Source: Dehalococcoidales bacterium (GTDB lineage: Bacteria > Chloroflexota > Dehalococcoidia > E44-bin15). From it: DNA of 8,123 bases. Positions 1 through 5,635 of the stretch are shown here, piece after piece (the first letter of the stretch is position 1; the number at the start of each line of letters is the position of its first letter). The notes below the pieces were generated by a model, which had not been told where the DNA came from, ran no database searches, and was given only the letters and a program-made list of their open reading frames with translations. The stretch covers positions 1-8,123 of the forward strand of contig JAUWZB010000032.1 in assembly GCA_030615555.1 (NCBI GenBank), in the 5' to 3' direction. Position numbers and translations under genes: made by a program.

Positions 1-849
1 ATGGGCTCACAGATAGCGGAGCTTCTTTCAAGTGTCGGAGAGTACCCTGTTATGATGTGGTCGCGCAGGGATGAAACGGTGAAGAGAGGGCTTGATGGAA
101 TCGAAGAGAGGCTCAAGAAATTCTTCGTCGACAAGGGCAAAATGTCCCCGGACCAGATGGACGAGATACGGGGCAGAATTAAGGGAACGACCAACATTGC
201 CGAGGCAGTAGAGAATGCGGATTACGTGATAGAGTCCGTGGCTGAGAATCTGGATATTAAGAGGGAGGTTTTCAAGAAGCTTGATGAAGGTGCTCCCGCG
301 CACGCGATTCTCGCCTCGAACTCCTCTCAACTGAACATAACGGAGATGGCCAGCGCCACCAACAGGCCCGCCAAGGTACTGGGCATGCATTTCTCCAACC
401 CGGTGGGGGTGATGAAGTTGGTGGAGGTGGTCAGGGGCACGCTGACCTCCGATGAAACGGTGAATCTGAGCTGTGCCCTCGCCAAGAAGCTGGGCAAAGA
501 GCCCGTGGTCTGCAAGGACTTTAGCTTTGGCTTCATAGCCAACAGGGCCTATCGGGCGCTGAGGATGGAGGCTATACAAATGCTCTGGGAGCGGGTCGCC
601 TCTCCCGAGGATATCGACAAGGCGATTAAGCTCGGATACAACCTGCCTATGGGCCCCCTAGAACTGGGAGATTTCAGCGGCGCCTGGGGAACCTACGCCA
701 TTTCGGAGGAAGACGCCATACGGGAGATGGGGCCAGAGAAAGGACATCTACATCCCCTTATTCGGATGATGGTAAGGGCAGGGTATACCGGCGGGCGGCA
801 TGGAAAAGGCATTTATGCTTTCTGGGAAGATATGATGTCGAAATGGTAA
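1..849 (+). CDS. 3-hydroxyacyl-CoA dehydrogenase, 5'-truncated by the window edge
   Basis: NAD-dependent oxidation of (S)-3-hydroxyacyl-CoA to 3-ketoacyl-CoA, as in beta-oxidation or hydroxybutyryl-CoA metabolism, in the cytoplasm. The ATG at base 1 is not the real start: residues MGSQIAE match the second half of the GxGxMGxxIA nucleotide-binding motif that opens this family, so about 10-15 N-terminal codons lie upstream. Visible are the end of the Rossmann fold (residues 1-175) with VIESVAE at 77-82, and the expected catalytic set: Ser109 in ASNSSQ, His130 in GMHFSNP, Glu142 in LVEVV and Asn181 in GFIANR. The helical C-terminal domain (about 177-282) has MGPLELGDFSG and ends in the usual GKGIYAF. 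The 282 residues plus the missing start fit the single-domain bacterial type. The stop is TAA at 847-849, 6 bases from the stop of the opposing hydratase gene, and no terminator is visible between them. Family call is firm; chain-length preference cannot be read. Confidence 0.93.
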   Translation: MGSQIAELLSSVGEYPVMMWSRRDETVKRGLDGIEERLKKFFVDKGKMSPDQMDEIRGRIKGTTNIAEAVENADYVIESVAENLDIKREVFKKLDEGAPAHAILASNSSQLNITEMASATNRPAKVLGMHFSNPVGVMKLVEVVRGTLTSDETVNLSCALAKKLGKEPVVCKDFSFGFIANRAYRALRMEAIQMLWERVASPEDIDKAIKLGYNLPMGPLELGDFSGAWGTYAISEEDAIREMGPEKGHLHPLIRMMVRAGYTGGRHGKGIYAFWEDMMSKW

Positions 850-855
850 AATAAG

Positions 856-1626
856 CTATCTTCCCTTGAACTCTGGCTTCCTCTTTTCGGCAAAGGCCTT
901 CGGGCCCTCTTTAGCATCCTCAGTGTCCAGGAGTGAATCCACAAGGCTTAGCTCCAGTTGCATACCTTCATCAAGGGTCATGCTGGTGCCCCTTATCATG
1001 GCCTCCTTAGCTGCCCTGACCGCAAGGGGACCGTTCTTCGCGATCCTGTTGGCCAGGGCCTCGGCCGCAGGCATGAGTTCAGAGGAGGGAACCACTTTAT
1101 TGACCAGCCCCAGGCGGTAGGCCTCGTTGGCATCGATGCGATCACCGGTGAGCAGCATCTCAGCAGCCTTAGCCCTTGGTATCATCCGCGGCAGCCTCTG
1201 GGTGCCTCCCCAGCCTGGAATCAGATTCCACTTAACCTCAGGAACGCTAAAGGTGGCACTTTCGGCGGCGATCCTCAGGTCACAGGCAAGCGCCAGCTCG
1301 AGCCCTCCACCCATGGCCACACCATTGATGGCTGCAATAAAGGGTTTCCAAATATCGAGCCCCCTCTGGATAACCGGTGGCCCGCTAGCCGGAGATGGTA
1401 GTTTGTCCTGCCCGGGAATGAGCTCCTTAAGATCGAAACCGGCTGAGAACGCCTTATCACCAGCCCCGGTGATAATAGCTACCCAGGCTTCAGGGTCGTC
1501 GCGGAATTTTATCGTGGCCTCGCTGAATGCCCGAATGGTCGCAAAATCAAAGGCATTCATTGCCTCGGGGCGATTTATGGTGAAATAGCCAATGTGGCCT
1601 TTCTTCTCATAGATTATCGCTGGCAT
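856..1626 (-). CDS. Enoyl-CoA hydratase/isomerase (crotonase) family protein
   Basis: A 256-residue crotonase-fold enzyme, probably adding water to trans-2-enoyl-CoA in beta-oxidation. The fold landmarks are in order: TINRPEAMNAF (16-26), oxyanion-hole segment FSAGFDLKEL (60-69), the second oxyanion segment AAINGVAMGGGLELALACD (98-116), and PGWGGTQRLPR (137-147). Glu110 and Glu130 stand exactly 20 residues apart, as the two catalytic glutamates of rat mitochondrial hydratase (Glu144/Glu164) do, which favours true hydratase activity over a related isomerase, lyase or dehalogenase. Length is normal and the protein looks intact. The ATG at 1624-1626 follows an AGGGGGG-like ribosome binding site (G run 1631-1636) with 4 bases between. 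It lies 64 bases downstream of clpP on the same strand, so it may be read from the tig promoter. It converges on the hydroxyacyl-CoA dehydrogenase, the next enzyme of the same pathway. Exact substrate is unknown. Confidence 0.92.
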   Translation of the reverse strand: MPAIIYEKKGHIGYFTINRPEAMNAFDFATIRAFSEATIKFRDDPEAWVAIITGAGDKAFSAGFDLKELIPGQDKLPSPASGPPVIQRGLDIWKPFIAAINGVAMGGGLELALACDLRIAAESATFSVPEVKWNLIPGWGGTQRLPRMIPRAKAAEMLLTGDRIDANEAYRLGLVNKVVPSSELMPAAEALANRIAKNGPLAVRAAKEAMIRGTSMTLDEGMQLELSLVDSLLDTEDAKEGPKAFAEKRKPEFKGR

Positions 1627-1690
1627 ATAACCCCCCTTTTATTAACCTTTGGAAGTGGCGGTCCATGCCAAGAGCGCTCTTCCAGGATTA
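1627..1690 (-). other. Gap between clpP and the enoyl-CoA hydratase gene, with a 12-base palindrome
   Basis: AAGAGCGCTCTT (1670-1681) is a perfect palindrome just after the clpP stop. It has no U-run and too little loop for a normal terminator, so read-through from tig-clpP into the hydratase gene seems possible. It could instead be a protein-binding site. No convincing separate promoter for the hydratase is seen: TTGGCA on the minus strand lacks a good -10 at the right distance. Confidence 0.4.
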
Positions 1691-2293
1691 TTAAGCCTTA
1701 ACCTCTTCCTTGGTCAGAATCTCGTCCACCAGCCCGTATTCCACCGCCTGCTCTGCGCTCAGATAGAAATCACGGTCGGTGTCCCTGGCGACCTTATCAT
1801 AAGACTGACCGGTATGCTTAGCGATAATCGTGCGAAGCTTCTCCTGCATCCTGATGATCTCCTTAGCAGCGATCGCTATGTCCGCGGCCTGCCCCTGGGC
1901 ACCACCTACCGGCTGGTGCATGTGGATCGTTGCGTTGGGAAGGGCATAGCGCTTCCCCTTAGTCCCAGCACACAAGAGAAGGGTTCCCATACTTGCCGCC
2001 AGGCCGACGCAAATAGTGGAGACATTACAGCGGATGAGCTGCATCGTATCGTAGATGGCAAGACCAGAGCTGATCAGCCCGCCAGGGCAGTGGATATAGA
2101 GGCTGATATCCTTCTCCGGGTCCTCCCGCTCCAGATAGAGAAGCTGGGCGACGACGAGGTTCGCTATCTGGTCGCTGATGGGCAGGCCCAGAAAGATTAT
2201 CCGCTCCTTGAGGAGCAGCGAGTATATATCCAAAGTGCGCTCCCCTCGAGCACTTATCTCCGTCACGAAAGGTATTATCCCTTTTGGTTCCAT
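1691..2293 (-). CDS. clpP: ATP-dependent Clp protease proteolytic subunit ClpP
   Basis: Serine peptidase subunit (family S14) that forms the double-ring proteolytic chamber fed by ClpX or ClpC/ClpA unfoldases. The 200 residues match the family length. The catalytic triad is complete: Ser101 in GLAASMG, His126 in IHMHQP and Asp175 in TDRDFYLS. The N-terminal IPFVTE...GERTLDIYSLLLKERIIFLG and the C-terminal LSAEQAVEYGLVDEIL are typical, and the handle region around GGAQGQAADIAIAAKEI is present. Oddity: the usual YINSPGGSVTAG stretch reads YIHCPGGLISSG at 66-77, so Asn and Ser before PGG are His and Cys. The triad being intact argues against an inactive ClpR-like paralogue. The ATG at 2291-2293 follows a GGGGGAGGAGA stretch (2294-2304), a strong though closely spaced ribosome binding site. 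The gene starts 17 bases after the tig stop, so the two are an operon. No clpX follows in this window. Confidence 0.96.
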   Translation of the reverse strand: MEPKGIIPFVTEISARGERTLDIYSLLLKERIIFLGLPISDQIANLVVAQLLYLEREDPEKDISLYIHCPGGLISSGLAIYDTMQLIRCNVSTICVGLAASMGTLLLCAGTKGKRYALPNATIHMHQPVGGAQGQAADIAIAAKEIIRMQEKLRTIIAKHTGQSYDKVARDTDRDFYLSAEQAVEYGLVDEILTKEEVKA

Positions 2294-2310
2294 TCTCCTC
2301 CCCCTTTCTC

Positions 2311-3603
2311 TTATGTAGATTGAGCCTCACCTGAGGCGATCTCCACCAGCCGCTTAACCGTTTTTCTGGTAACGAGCGCCTTCTCCAGAGACTGACGGGC
2401 CGCCGGGGAATTGAAAAACTTCCTCAGCTCCTCCCCCTGCTCACCCGCCCCCTGAGCCATCGTCTCCACCTCCCCATCGATCTCCTCATCAGTTACCGCG
2501 ATCTCCTCCGCTTCAGCCACCTTGGTGAGCACGAGAGATCGAGCGACCTGCCTGCTGGCCAGGGGCCGAAGCTCCTCCCTCAGCTCCTCCTTGCTCTTCC
2601 TCCTAGTCCTGAGGTAGTCCTCCAGGCTTATCTTGCTTTCCCTTAGCTCCCTTTCCTGTGCCGCGATGAGTCGGTCAATCTCATGCTCCACCAAAATGGG
2701 CGGGAACTCCACACTGGAAGGCTCCACCACTGCATCGATCACCTTCTCCTCATAGCGTCTCCTAGCTCCCTCCTCAGACATAAGCCGGAGATTTGAGACG
2801 ACGCGCTCCGTGAGCGAATCGAGGGTTTCGAAGCCCTCGCCAATGCTTTTAGCGAATTCATCATTGAGCTCAGGGAGTTTCTTCTCCTTGATCTCACTGA
2901 CCCGCACCTTGAAGAGGCACTCCTTTCCGGCAAGCTCGCTCGCCCCGTAGTCAGCGGGAAGGGAAATACTGAACTCCTTATCCTGCCCCTTCTCCAGTCC
3001 CTCCAGTTTTTCCGCAAACCCGGGCACGGGGAAGGGCAAATCCTGGAGCACCTGGAATTGCATGTCATTTCTATCCAACAGAGGCTTCCCCTCCACACTA
3101 CCCACTACATCGATGGTCACCAGGTCGCCAAATCTAATGGGGCGTGCCACTGGCTCCCAGGGGGCATGCTGGTAACGAACCTGCTCGATAACCTTATTTA
3201 CCTCCTCCTCAGCGACCGCAACAGGCTCCGGAACGATACTGAGCTCCCGATAGTTTCCCAGCTCCACGGTGGGATGCACCGGGACGGTGGCATTAAAAGT
3301 CACAGGGTCGGTTTGCGTGATCTCGACCTCAGGCGGAGCGATGGCCTCTATCCCTTGCTCCGCGATGGCTCGGTTCAGGAGCTGGGGGACCAGGCGCTCC
3401 AGTGCCTCCTCAAGGAGTGCCTCCCTGCCGATGTGGCGCTCCAACATCTCCCGAGGCGCTTTCCCCCGGCGAAAGCCAGGGACCTCGGCCCGCATCACCA
3501 AACGGTGATAGGCCTCATCCAGAGAGCGCACCATCTCCTCAGGCTCCGCCTCAACCTCAAGCACCATCTGGCTATTTTCAATTCGCTCCGTCGATACTTT
3601 CAT
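2311..3603 (-). CDS. tig: Trigger factor (ribosome-associated chaperone and prolyl isomerase)
   Basis: Chaperone that docks beside the ribosomal exit tunnel and shields nascent chains. The 430-residue protein shows the full three-part build: an N-terminal ribosome-binding domain (about 1-115) with signature GFRRGKAP at 43-50; an FKBP-type peptidyl-prolyl isomerase domain (about 150-245), starting near RFGDLVTIDVVGSVEGKP and including VPGFAEKLEGLEKGQ; and a charged, helical C-terminal domain (about 250-430) that forms the substrate-holding arms. The start MKVSTERIEN is the expected family N-terminus, so ATG 3601-3603 is well placed. Despite this, no clear Shine-Dalgarno site can be separated from the promoter: the -10 box ends 8 bases before ATG, with only AGGG in between. 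clpP follows after 17 bases, the common tig-clpP order linking folding with proteolysis. The stop is TAA at 2311-2313. Confidence 0.97.
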   Translation of the reverse strand: MKVSTERIENSQMVLEVEAEPEEMVRSLDEAYHRLVMRAEVPGFRRGKAPREMLERHIGREALLEEALERLVPQLLNRAIAEQGIEAIAPPEVEITQTDPVTFNATVPVHPTVELGNYRELSIVPEPVAVAEEEVNKVIEQVRYQHAPWEPVARPIRFGDLVTIDVVGSVEGKPLLDRNDMQFQVLQDLPFPVPGFAEKLEGLEKGQDKEFSISLPADYGASELAGKECLFKVRVSEIKEKKLPELNDEFAKSIGEGFETLDSLTERVVSNLRLMSEEGARRRYEEKVIDAVVEPSSVEFPPILVEHEIDRLIAAQERELRESKISLEDYLRTRRKSKEELREELRPLASRQVARSLVLTKVAEAEEIAVTDEEIDGEVETMAQGAGEQGEELRKFFNSPAARQSLEKALVTRKTVKRLVEIASGEAQST

Positions 3604-3611
3604 TGTGCCCT

Positions 3612-3641
3612 ATTATAGCATGAAAAAGAGCACCCGTCCAA
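3612..3641 (-). promoter_or_regulatory. Sigma-70-type promoter of tig-clpP
   Basis: Read on the minus strand: -35 TTGGAC (3636-3641), an 18-base spacer, then a perfect TATAAT -10 (3612-3617). Only 8 bases (AGGGCACA, 3604-3611) separate the -10 from the tig ATG. With the usual distance from -10 to transcription start, the 5' leader would be at most a few bases, so tig may be translated from a leaderless or nearly leaderless message. The -10 shares the octamer GCTATAAT with the -10 before aspS. Confidence 0.75.
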
Positions 3642-3741
3642 GAAAGTGTACTCGTTCACATGATCAGTGACACCTCACCTTTTCCTATTGTCCCTGTCAT
3701 TGCGAGCTAAAGCGAAGCAATCTCGTAGTTGTTTCCTCATT

Positions 3742-3764
3742 CCCTCTCCCTTCAAGGGAGAGGG
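3742..3764. repeat. Perfect 11-bp inverted repeat (hairpin)
   Basis: CCCTCTCCCTT (3742-3752) and AAGGGAGAGGG (3754-3764) are exact reverse complements with a single C between them. No U-run follows on either strand, so it is not a standard terminator. It belongs to the composite repeat. Confidence 0.85.
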
Positions 3765-3768
3765 CCAG

Positions 3769-3798
3769 GGTGAGGGTGAAGGTGAAGGTGAAGGTGAA
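3769..3798 (+). repeat. Hexanucleotide tandem repeat, five units
   Basis: One GGTGAG unit (3769-3774) is followed by four perfect GGTGAA units (3775-3798). It sits just after the first hairpin of the composite repeat and is the sort of short array that changes length by slippage. It lies in no recognised gene or promoter. Confidence 0.9.
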
Positions 3799-3814
3799 AT
3801 CCCCCTCCCTCTAA

Positions 3815-3837
3815 CTCCCTCCCCCCAGGGGAGGGAG
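3815..3837. repeat. Perfect 10-bp inverted repeat (hairpin)
   Basis: CTCCCTCCCC (3815-3824) pairs exactly with GGGGAGGGAG (3828-3837) around a CCA loop. On the plus strand it is followed by AATTTATT, only a poor U-run, and no plus-strand gene ends here. It is best seen as part of the composite repeat. Confidence 0.8.
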
Positions 3838-3868
3838 AATTTATTCTCTCACACGGGATTGCTTTCCC

Positions 3869-3893
3869 CGATAAATCGTCCGATAAATCGGAC
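3869..3893. repeat. CGATAAATCG direct repeat with embedded palindrome
   Basis: CGATAAATCG occurs at 3869-3878 and again at 3881-3890, a 12-base period. The second copy is the centre of a 7-bp inverted repeat, GTCCGAT (3878-3884), AA, ATCGGAC (3887-3893). There are only two copies with a 2-base gap, so this is not a CRISPR array. Confidence 0.8.
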
Positions 3894-3980
3894 TCTCGCA
3901 AAGCGGAGGGGTCACAATGACAAGTGAAGCGAAATCCACGATCCCAAGTGTCACCCATCTATCTGAACAAAATCAGAAGC

Positions 3981-5564
3981 TTACCTCTCGAGCCATACAC
4001 CCTGAAGCACGGGGATGACCATAGGCGCCGGGGAGAAGCCTTTCACCTCGGGCTTGACCAGGTAGTAGCTTTGGCCAAACCAGAGAGGGAGCCAGGGGGC
4101 ATCAGCGACGATGGTCTCCTCCACCGCTTGATAAATTTCCAGCCTGGCATCGAGATCGCTTTCCACGCGCGCCATCTCCAGCAACTCGTCCACCTCAGGA
4201 TTGCGGTAGGCGGTATGGTTCTCCACGCTCTCGCTGTGAAACAGTAGGTCCAGGAAATTTTCGGCATCGGGGTAATCGGCGACCCAGCCAATCTGAAACG
4301 CCTGATACCTCCCCTCCCTCGCTTCATCGAGAAAGGTCTCCCACTCCACCGATTGAATTTCCACTTCCACCCCCAGATTCTCCTGCCACATCGATGCGAT
4401 CGCAATATCCACGGAGGACACTCCGGCACAACCGCCGGACACAGAGAGGACGATGGGCGGCAGGCCATCACTATAGCTTGACTCAGCGATAAGCTGCTGG
4501 GCACTCGCCACATCGTAGCTCAGGCCCTCCAGTTTCTCACTATAGCCCGGCATGCCCGGGGGAAGGATGCCGGCCGCAGGCGAGACGATTTCTTTCAGCA
4601 ATATCTCGATGATCTTATCTTTATCCACGACATGGCAGAAGGCCTGACGCACCTTAGCATCATCAAAGGGGGGCATGGTGGTGTTGAAGCCGATATAATA
4701 AACGGAAAGCTCAGGGGCAATCACCAGCTCCTCGTTCAGGGGGTTCGTGGGGTCGAGCACCCTTTCGATGTTGGCAGTGCCCACCTGAGTTATATCGATC
4801 TCATCATTCTCATACATCATCATTGGGTTGCCGCGGAGGATGAAGGTCACTCTCTCCAGCTTGGCCTTCTCTCGGTAAAAATACTCATTCCGCTCCAGAA
4901 CGATCCACTTTTCCTCTCGCCACTCTCCAAGCTTGAAGGGCCCCGTCCCATTGGGGTGCTGCCACCAGTCGGCCCCCGACCCCACATTCTCCTCGTCCAC
5001 CACAAAGGCGGTGGGATGGGTCAGCTTAGCGAGGAAGTAGGCCTTGGGGGCGTCGATGGTAATCTGAAGGGTTTTTTCGTCCACTACCCTGACCCCGCTG
5101 ACCTCGTCTGCCTCGCCCCTCAGCTTCTCCTTCACGCCAACGATGTCACCAAGATAGGCCTCCGCCACTGGGGAGGCGGTCTCAGGGTCAGCGGCACGTT
5201 CTATAGAATACTTAAAATCGCTCGCCTTAACCTCCCTGCCGTTATGGAATCTCACCTCTTCGCGAAGGTGAAAGGTGTAGGTCACATTATCGGCGCTAAC
5301 CTCCCAGCGCTCCGCAATATCAGGAATGACCTCAAGGTCCCTATCGAGGGTGGCCAGCCCGCTGAAGATCTCCACAATATAGCTTGCCGAGGTCGCGTCC
5401 GTACAACAGGCGGGGTCTAGGGTGGAGGGCGCGGCACCAAAGAGGGTTAGCCCTTCACCCCCAGGCAACCCACGGCAGCTGAGGGCAGCTAATAAAAAGA
5501 CCACTACCACCAGGGCAATTTTCCTAGTAATAAACGTCTCCTTTGAGGAGAAAACTACCGCCAA
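3981..5564 (-). CDS. ABC transporter solute-binding lipoprotein, family 5 (peptide/nickel type)
   Basis: Extracytoplasmic receptor that would hand a solute, most likely an oligopeptide, to an ABC permease. The 527 residues have the family 5 build: an N-terminal lobe with STLDPA (47-52), the family signature around DNVTYTFHLREEVRFHNG (92-109) then VKASDFKYSIERA; NGTGPFKLGEW (205-215); a hinge/second lobe from about 285 (YYIGFNTTMPPFDDAKVRQAF); and a return to lobe one after IGWVADYPDAENFLDLLF (425-442). The N-terminus has Arg-Lys, a hydrophobic run and a lipobox ending at Cys30 (AALSC), so it should be a lipid-anchored protein. Start is uncertain: TTG at 5562-5564 is the first usual start after an in-frame TGA but has no ribosome binding site, whereas AAAGGAG (5538-5544) sits 6 bases before an in-frame ATT (5529-5531, residue 12), which would leave a compact 19-residue signal peptide. 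An adjacent Cys53-Cys54 pair is unusual. No permease or ATPase gene adjoins, so the substrate cannot be inferred. Confidence 0.93.
   Translation of the reverse strand: MAVVFSSKETFITRKIALVVVVFLLAALSCRGLPGGEGLTLFGAAPSTLDPACCTDATSASYIVEIFSGLATLDRDLEVIPDIAERWEVSADNVTYTFHLREEVRFHNGREVKASDFKYSIERAADPETASPVAEAYLGDIVGVKEKLRGEADEVSGVRVVDEKTLQITIDAPKAYFLAKLTHPTAFVVDEENVGSGADWWQHPNGTGPFKLGEWREEKWIVLERNEYFYREKAKLERVTFILRGNPMMMYENDEIDITQVGTANIERVLDPTNPLNEELVIAPELSVYYIGFNTTMPPFDDAKVRQAFCHVVDKDKIIEILLKEIVSPAAGILPPGMPGYSEKLEGLSYDVASAQQLIAESSYSDGLPPIVLSVSGGCAGVSSVDIAIASMWQENLGVEVEIQSVEWETFLDEAREGRYQAFQIGWVADYPDAENFLDLLFHSESVENHTAYRNPEVDELLEMARVESDLDARLEIYQAVEETIVADAPWLPLWFGQSYYLVKPEVKGFSPAPMVIPVLQGVWLER
5538..5544 (-). 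promoter_or_regulatory. Strong Shine-Dalgarno site inside the called 5' end of the solute-binding protein gene
   Basis: AAAGGAG on the minus strand, 18-24 bases past the TTG start, is the only good ribosome binding site near this gene. Six bases later is an in-frame ATT (5529-5531); the next in-frame GTG (5508-5510) would remove the positively charged part of the signal peptide. The site therefore points to an ATT start, as is known for infC, or to a sequence error near here. Confidence 0.5.
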
Positions 5565-5591
5565 GAATAACCATTCTTCTGGGAATAATCA

Positions 5592-5620
5592 ATTTTAGCC
5601 TAGATGCCAGGGTTTAGCAA
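5592..5620 (-). promoter_or_regulatory. Likely promoter of the solute-binding protein gene
   Basis: On the minus strand, TTGCTA (5615-5620), a 17-base spacer and TAAAAT (5592-5597). The -10 matches the consensus at five of six positions and the -35 at four of six. The leader would be about 20 bases to the TTG start or about 55 to the ATT start. It is back to back with the plus-strand promoter at 5636-5664. Confidence 0.5.
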
Positions 5621-5634
5621 GCCACTCTAGCTAA
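5614..5634. promoter_or_regulatory. Inverted repeat between divergent promoters, possible operator
   Basis: TTAGC (5614-5618) and GCTAA (5630-5634) are exact reverse complements, 11 bases apart, a spacing near two helical turns centre to centre. The left arm overlaps the minus-strand -35 and the right arm ends one base before the plus-strand -35. The position suits a regulator acting on both genes. The arms are short, so chance is possible. Confidence 0.3.
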
Positions 5635-5635
5635 C

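Larger units (their letters stand above)
3695..3922. repeat. Composite intergenic repeat element with inverted termini
   Basis: The element is bounded by a 13-base inverted repeat with two mismatches: TGTCATTGCGAGC at 3695-3707, and GGTCACAATGACA at 3910-3922 whose reverse complement is TGTCATTGTGACC. An outer exact 7-base inverted pair, GTGACAC (3667-3673) and GTGTCAC (3948-3954), lies 21 and 25 bases further out. Inside, in order, are GCGAAGCAATCTCG (3712-3725), a perfect hairpin, a GGTGAA array, a second hairpin and a CGATAAATCG direct repeat. The TGTCATTGCGAGC...GAAGCAATCTC type of sequence is familiar from repeated intergenic elements in many environmental bacterial genomes. No transposase is present. 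Whether this is a mobile, non-autonomous element or several repeats side by side cannot be decided from one copy. Confidence 0.65.
3604..3980. other. 377-base intergenic region with promoter and composite repeat, no credible gene
   Basis: The stretch between tig and the solute-binding protein gene contains the tig promoter at one end and, for most of its length, low-complexity and palindromic sequence that forms a composite repeat. Open frames across it translate to Gly-Glu or Pro-Leu-Ser runs of the kind produced by translating repeats, so none is called as a gene. I see no convincing rho-independent terminator for the solute-binding protein gene that ends at 3981, only hairpins lacking a U-run in the right orientation. 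Confidence 0.8.

Noticed and set aside
28..579. 183-codon minus-strand frame
   Set aside because: It lies opposite the conserved dehydrogenase gene and is rich in His, Arg and Gly with no recognisable domain.
1649..2323. 224-codon plus-strand frame
   Set aside because: It lies opposite clpP, whose family match and triad are clear; the antisense frame shows no domain.
3815..3850. Rho-independent terminator on the plus strand
   Set aside because: The hairpin is strong, but the tail AATTTATT is a poor U-run and no plus-strand gene ends nearby.
3869..3893. CRISPR-like repeats
   Set aside because: Only two 10-base copies 2 bases apart, with no spacer-sized gaps and no cas genes.
3667..3927. 86-codon plus-strand frame with a Gly-Glu run, and a 68-codon minus-strand frame over the same bases
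   Set aside because: They translate the hairpins and GGTGAA array of the intergenic repeat; low complexity, no ribosome binding site and no domain. Such translated repeats are common false genes.
3667..3954. Complete insertion sequence
   Set aside because: There is no transposase reading frame and no clear target-site duplication; at most this is a non-autonomous element.
3962..3977. Terminator after the solute-binding protein gene
   Set aside because: TCTGA/TCAGA gives only a 5-bp AT-rich stem with a 6-base loop and no U-run after it.
4632..5420. 262-codon plus-strand frame
   Set aside because: Antisense to the solute-binding protein gene, whose family signatures are clear; no domain, no plausible start signals.
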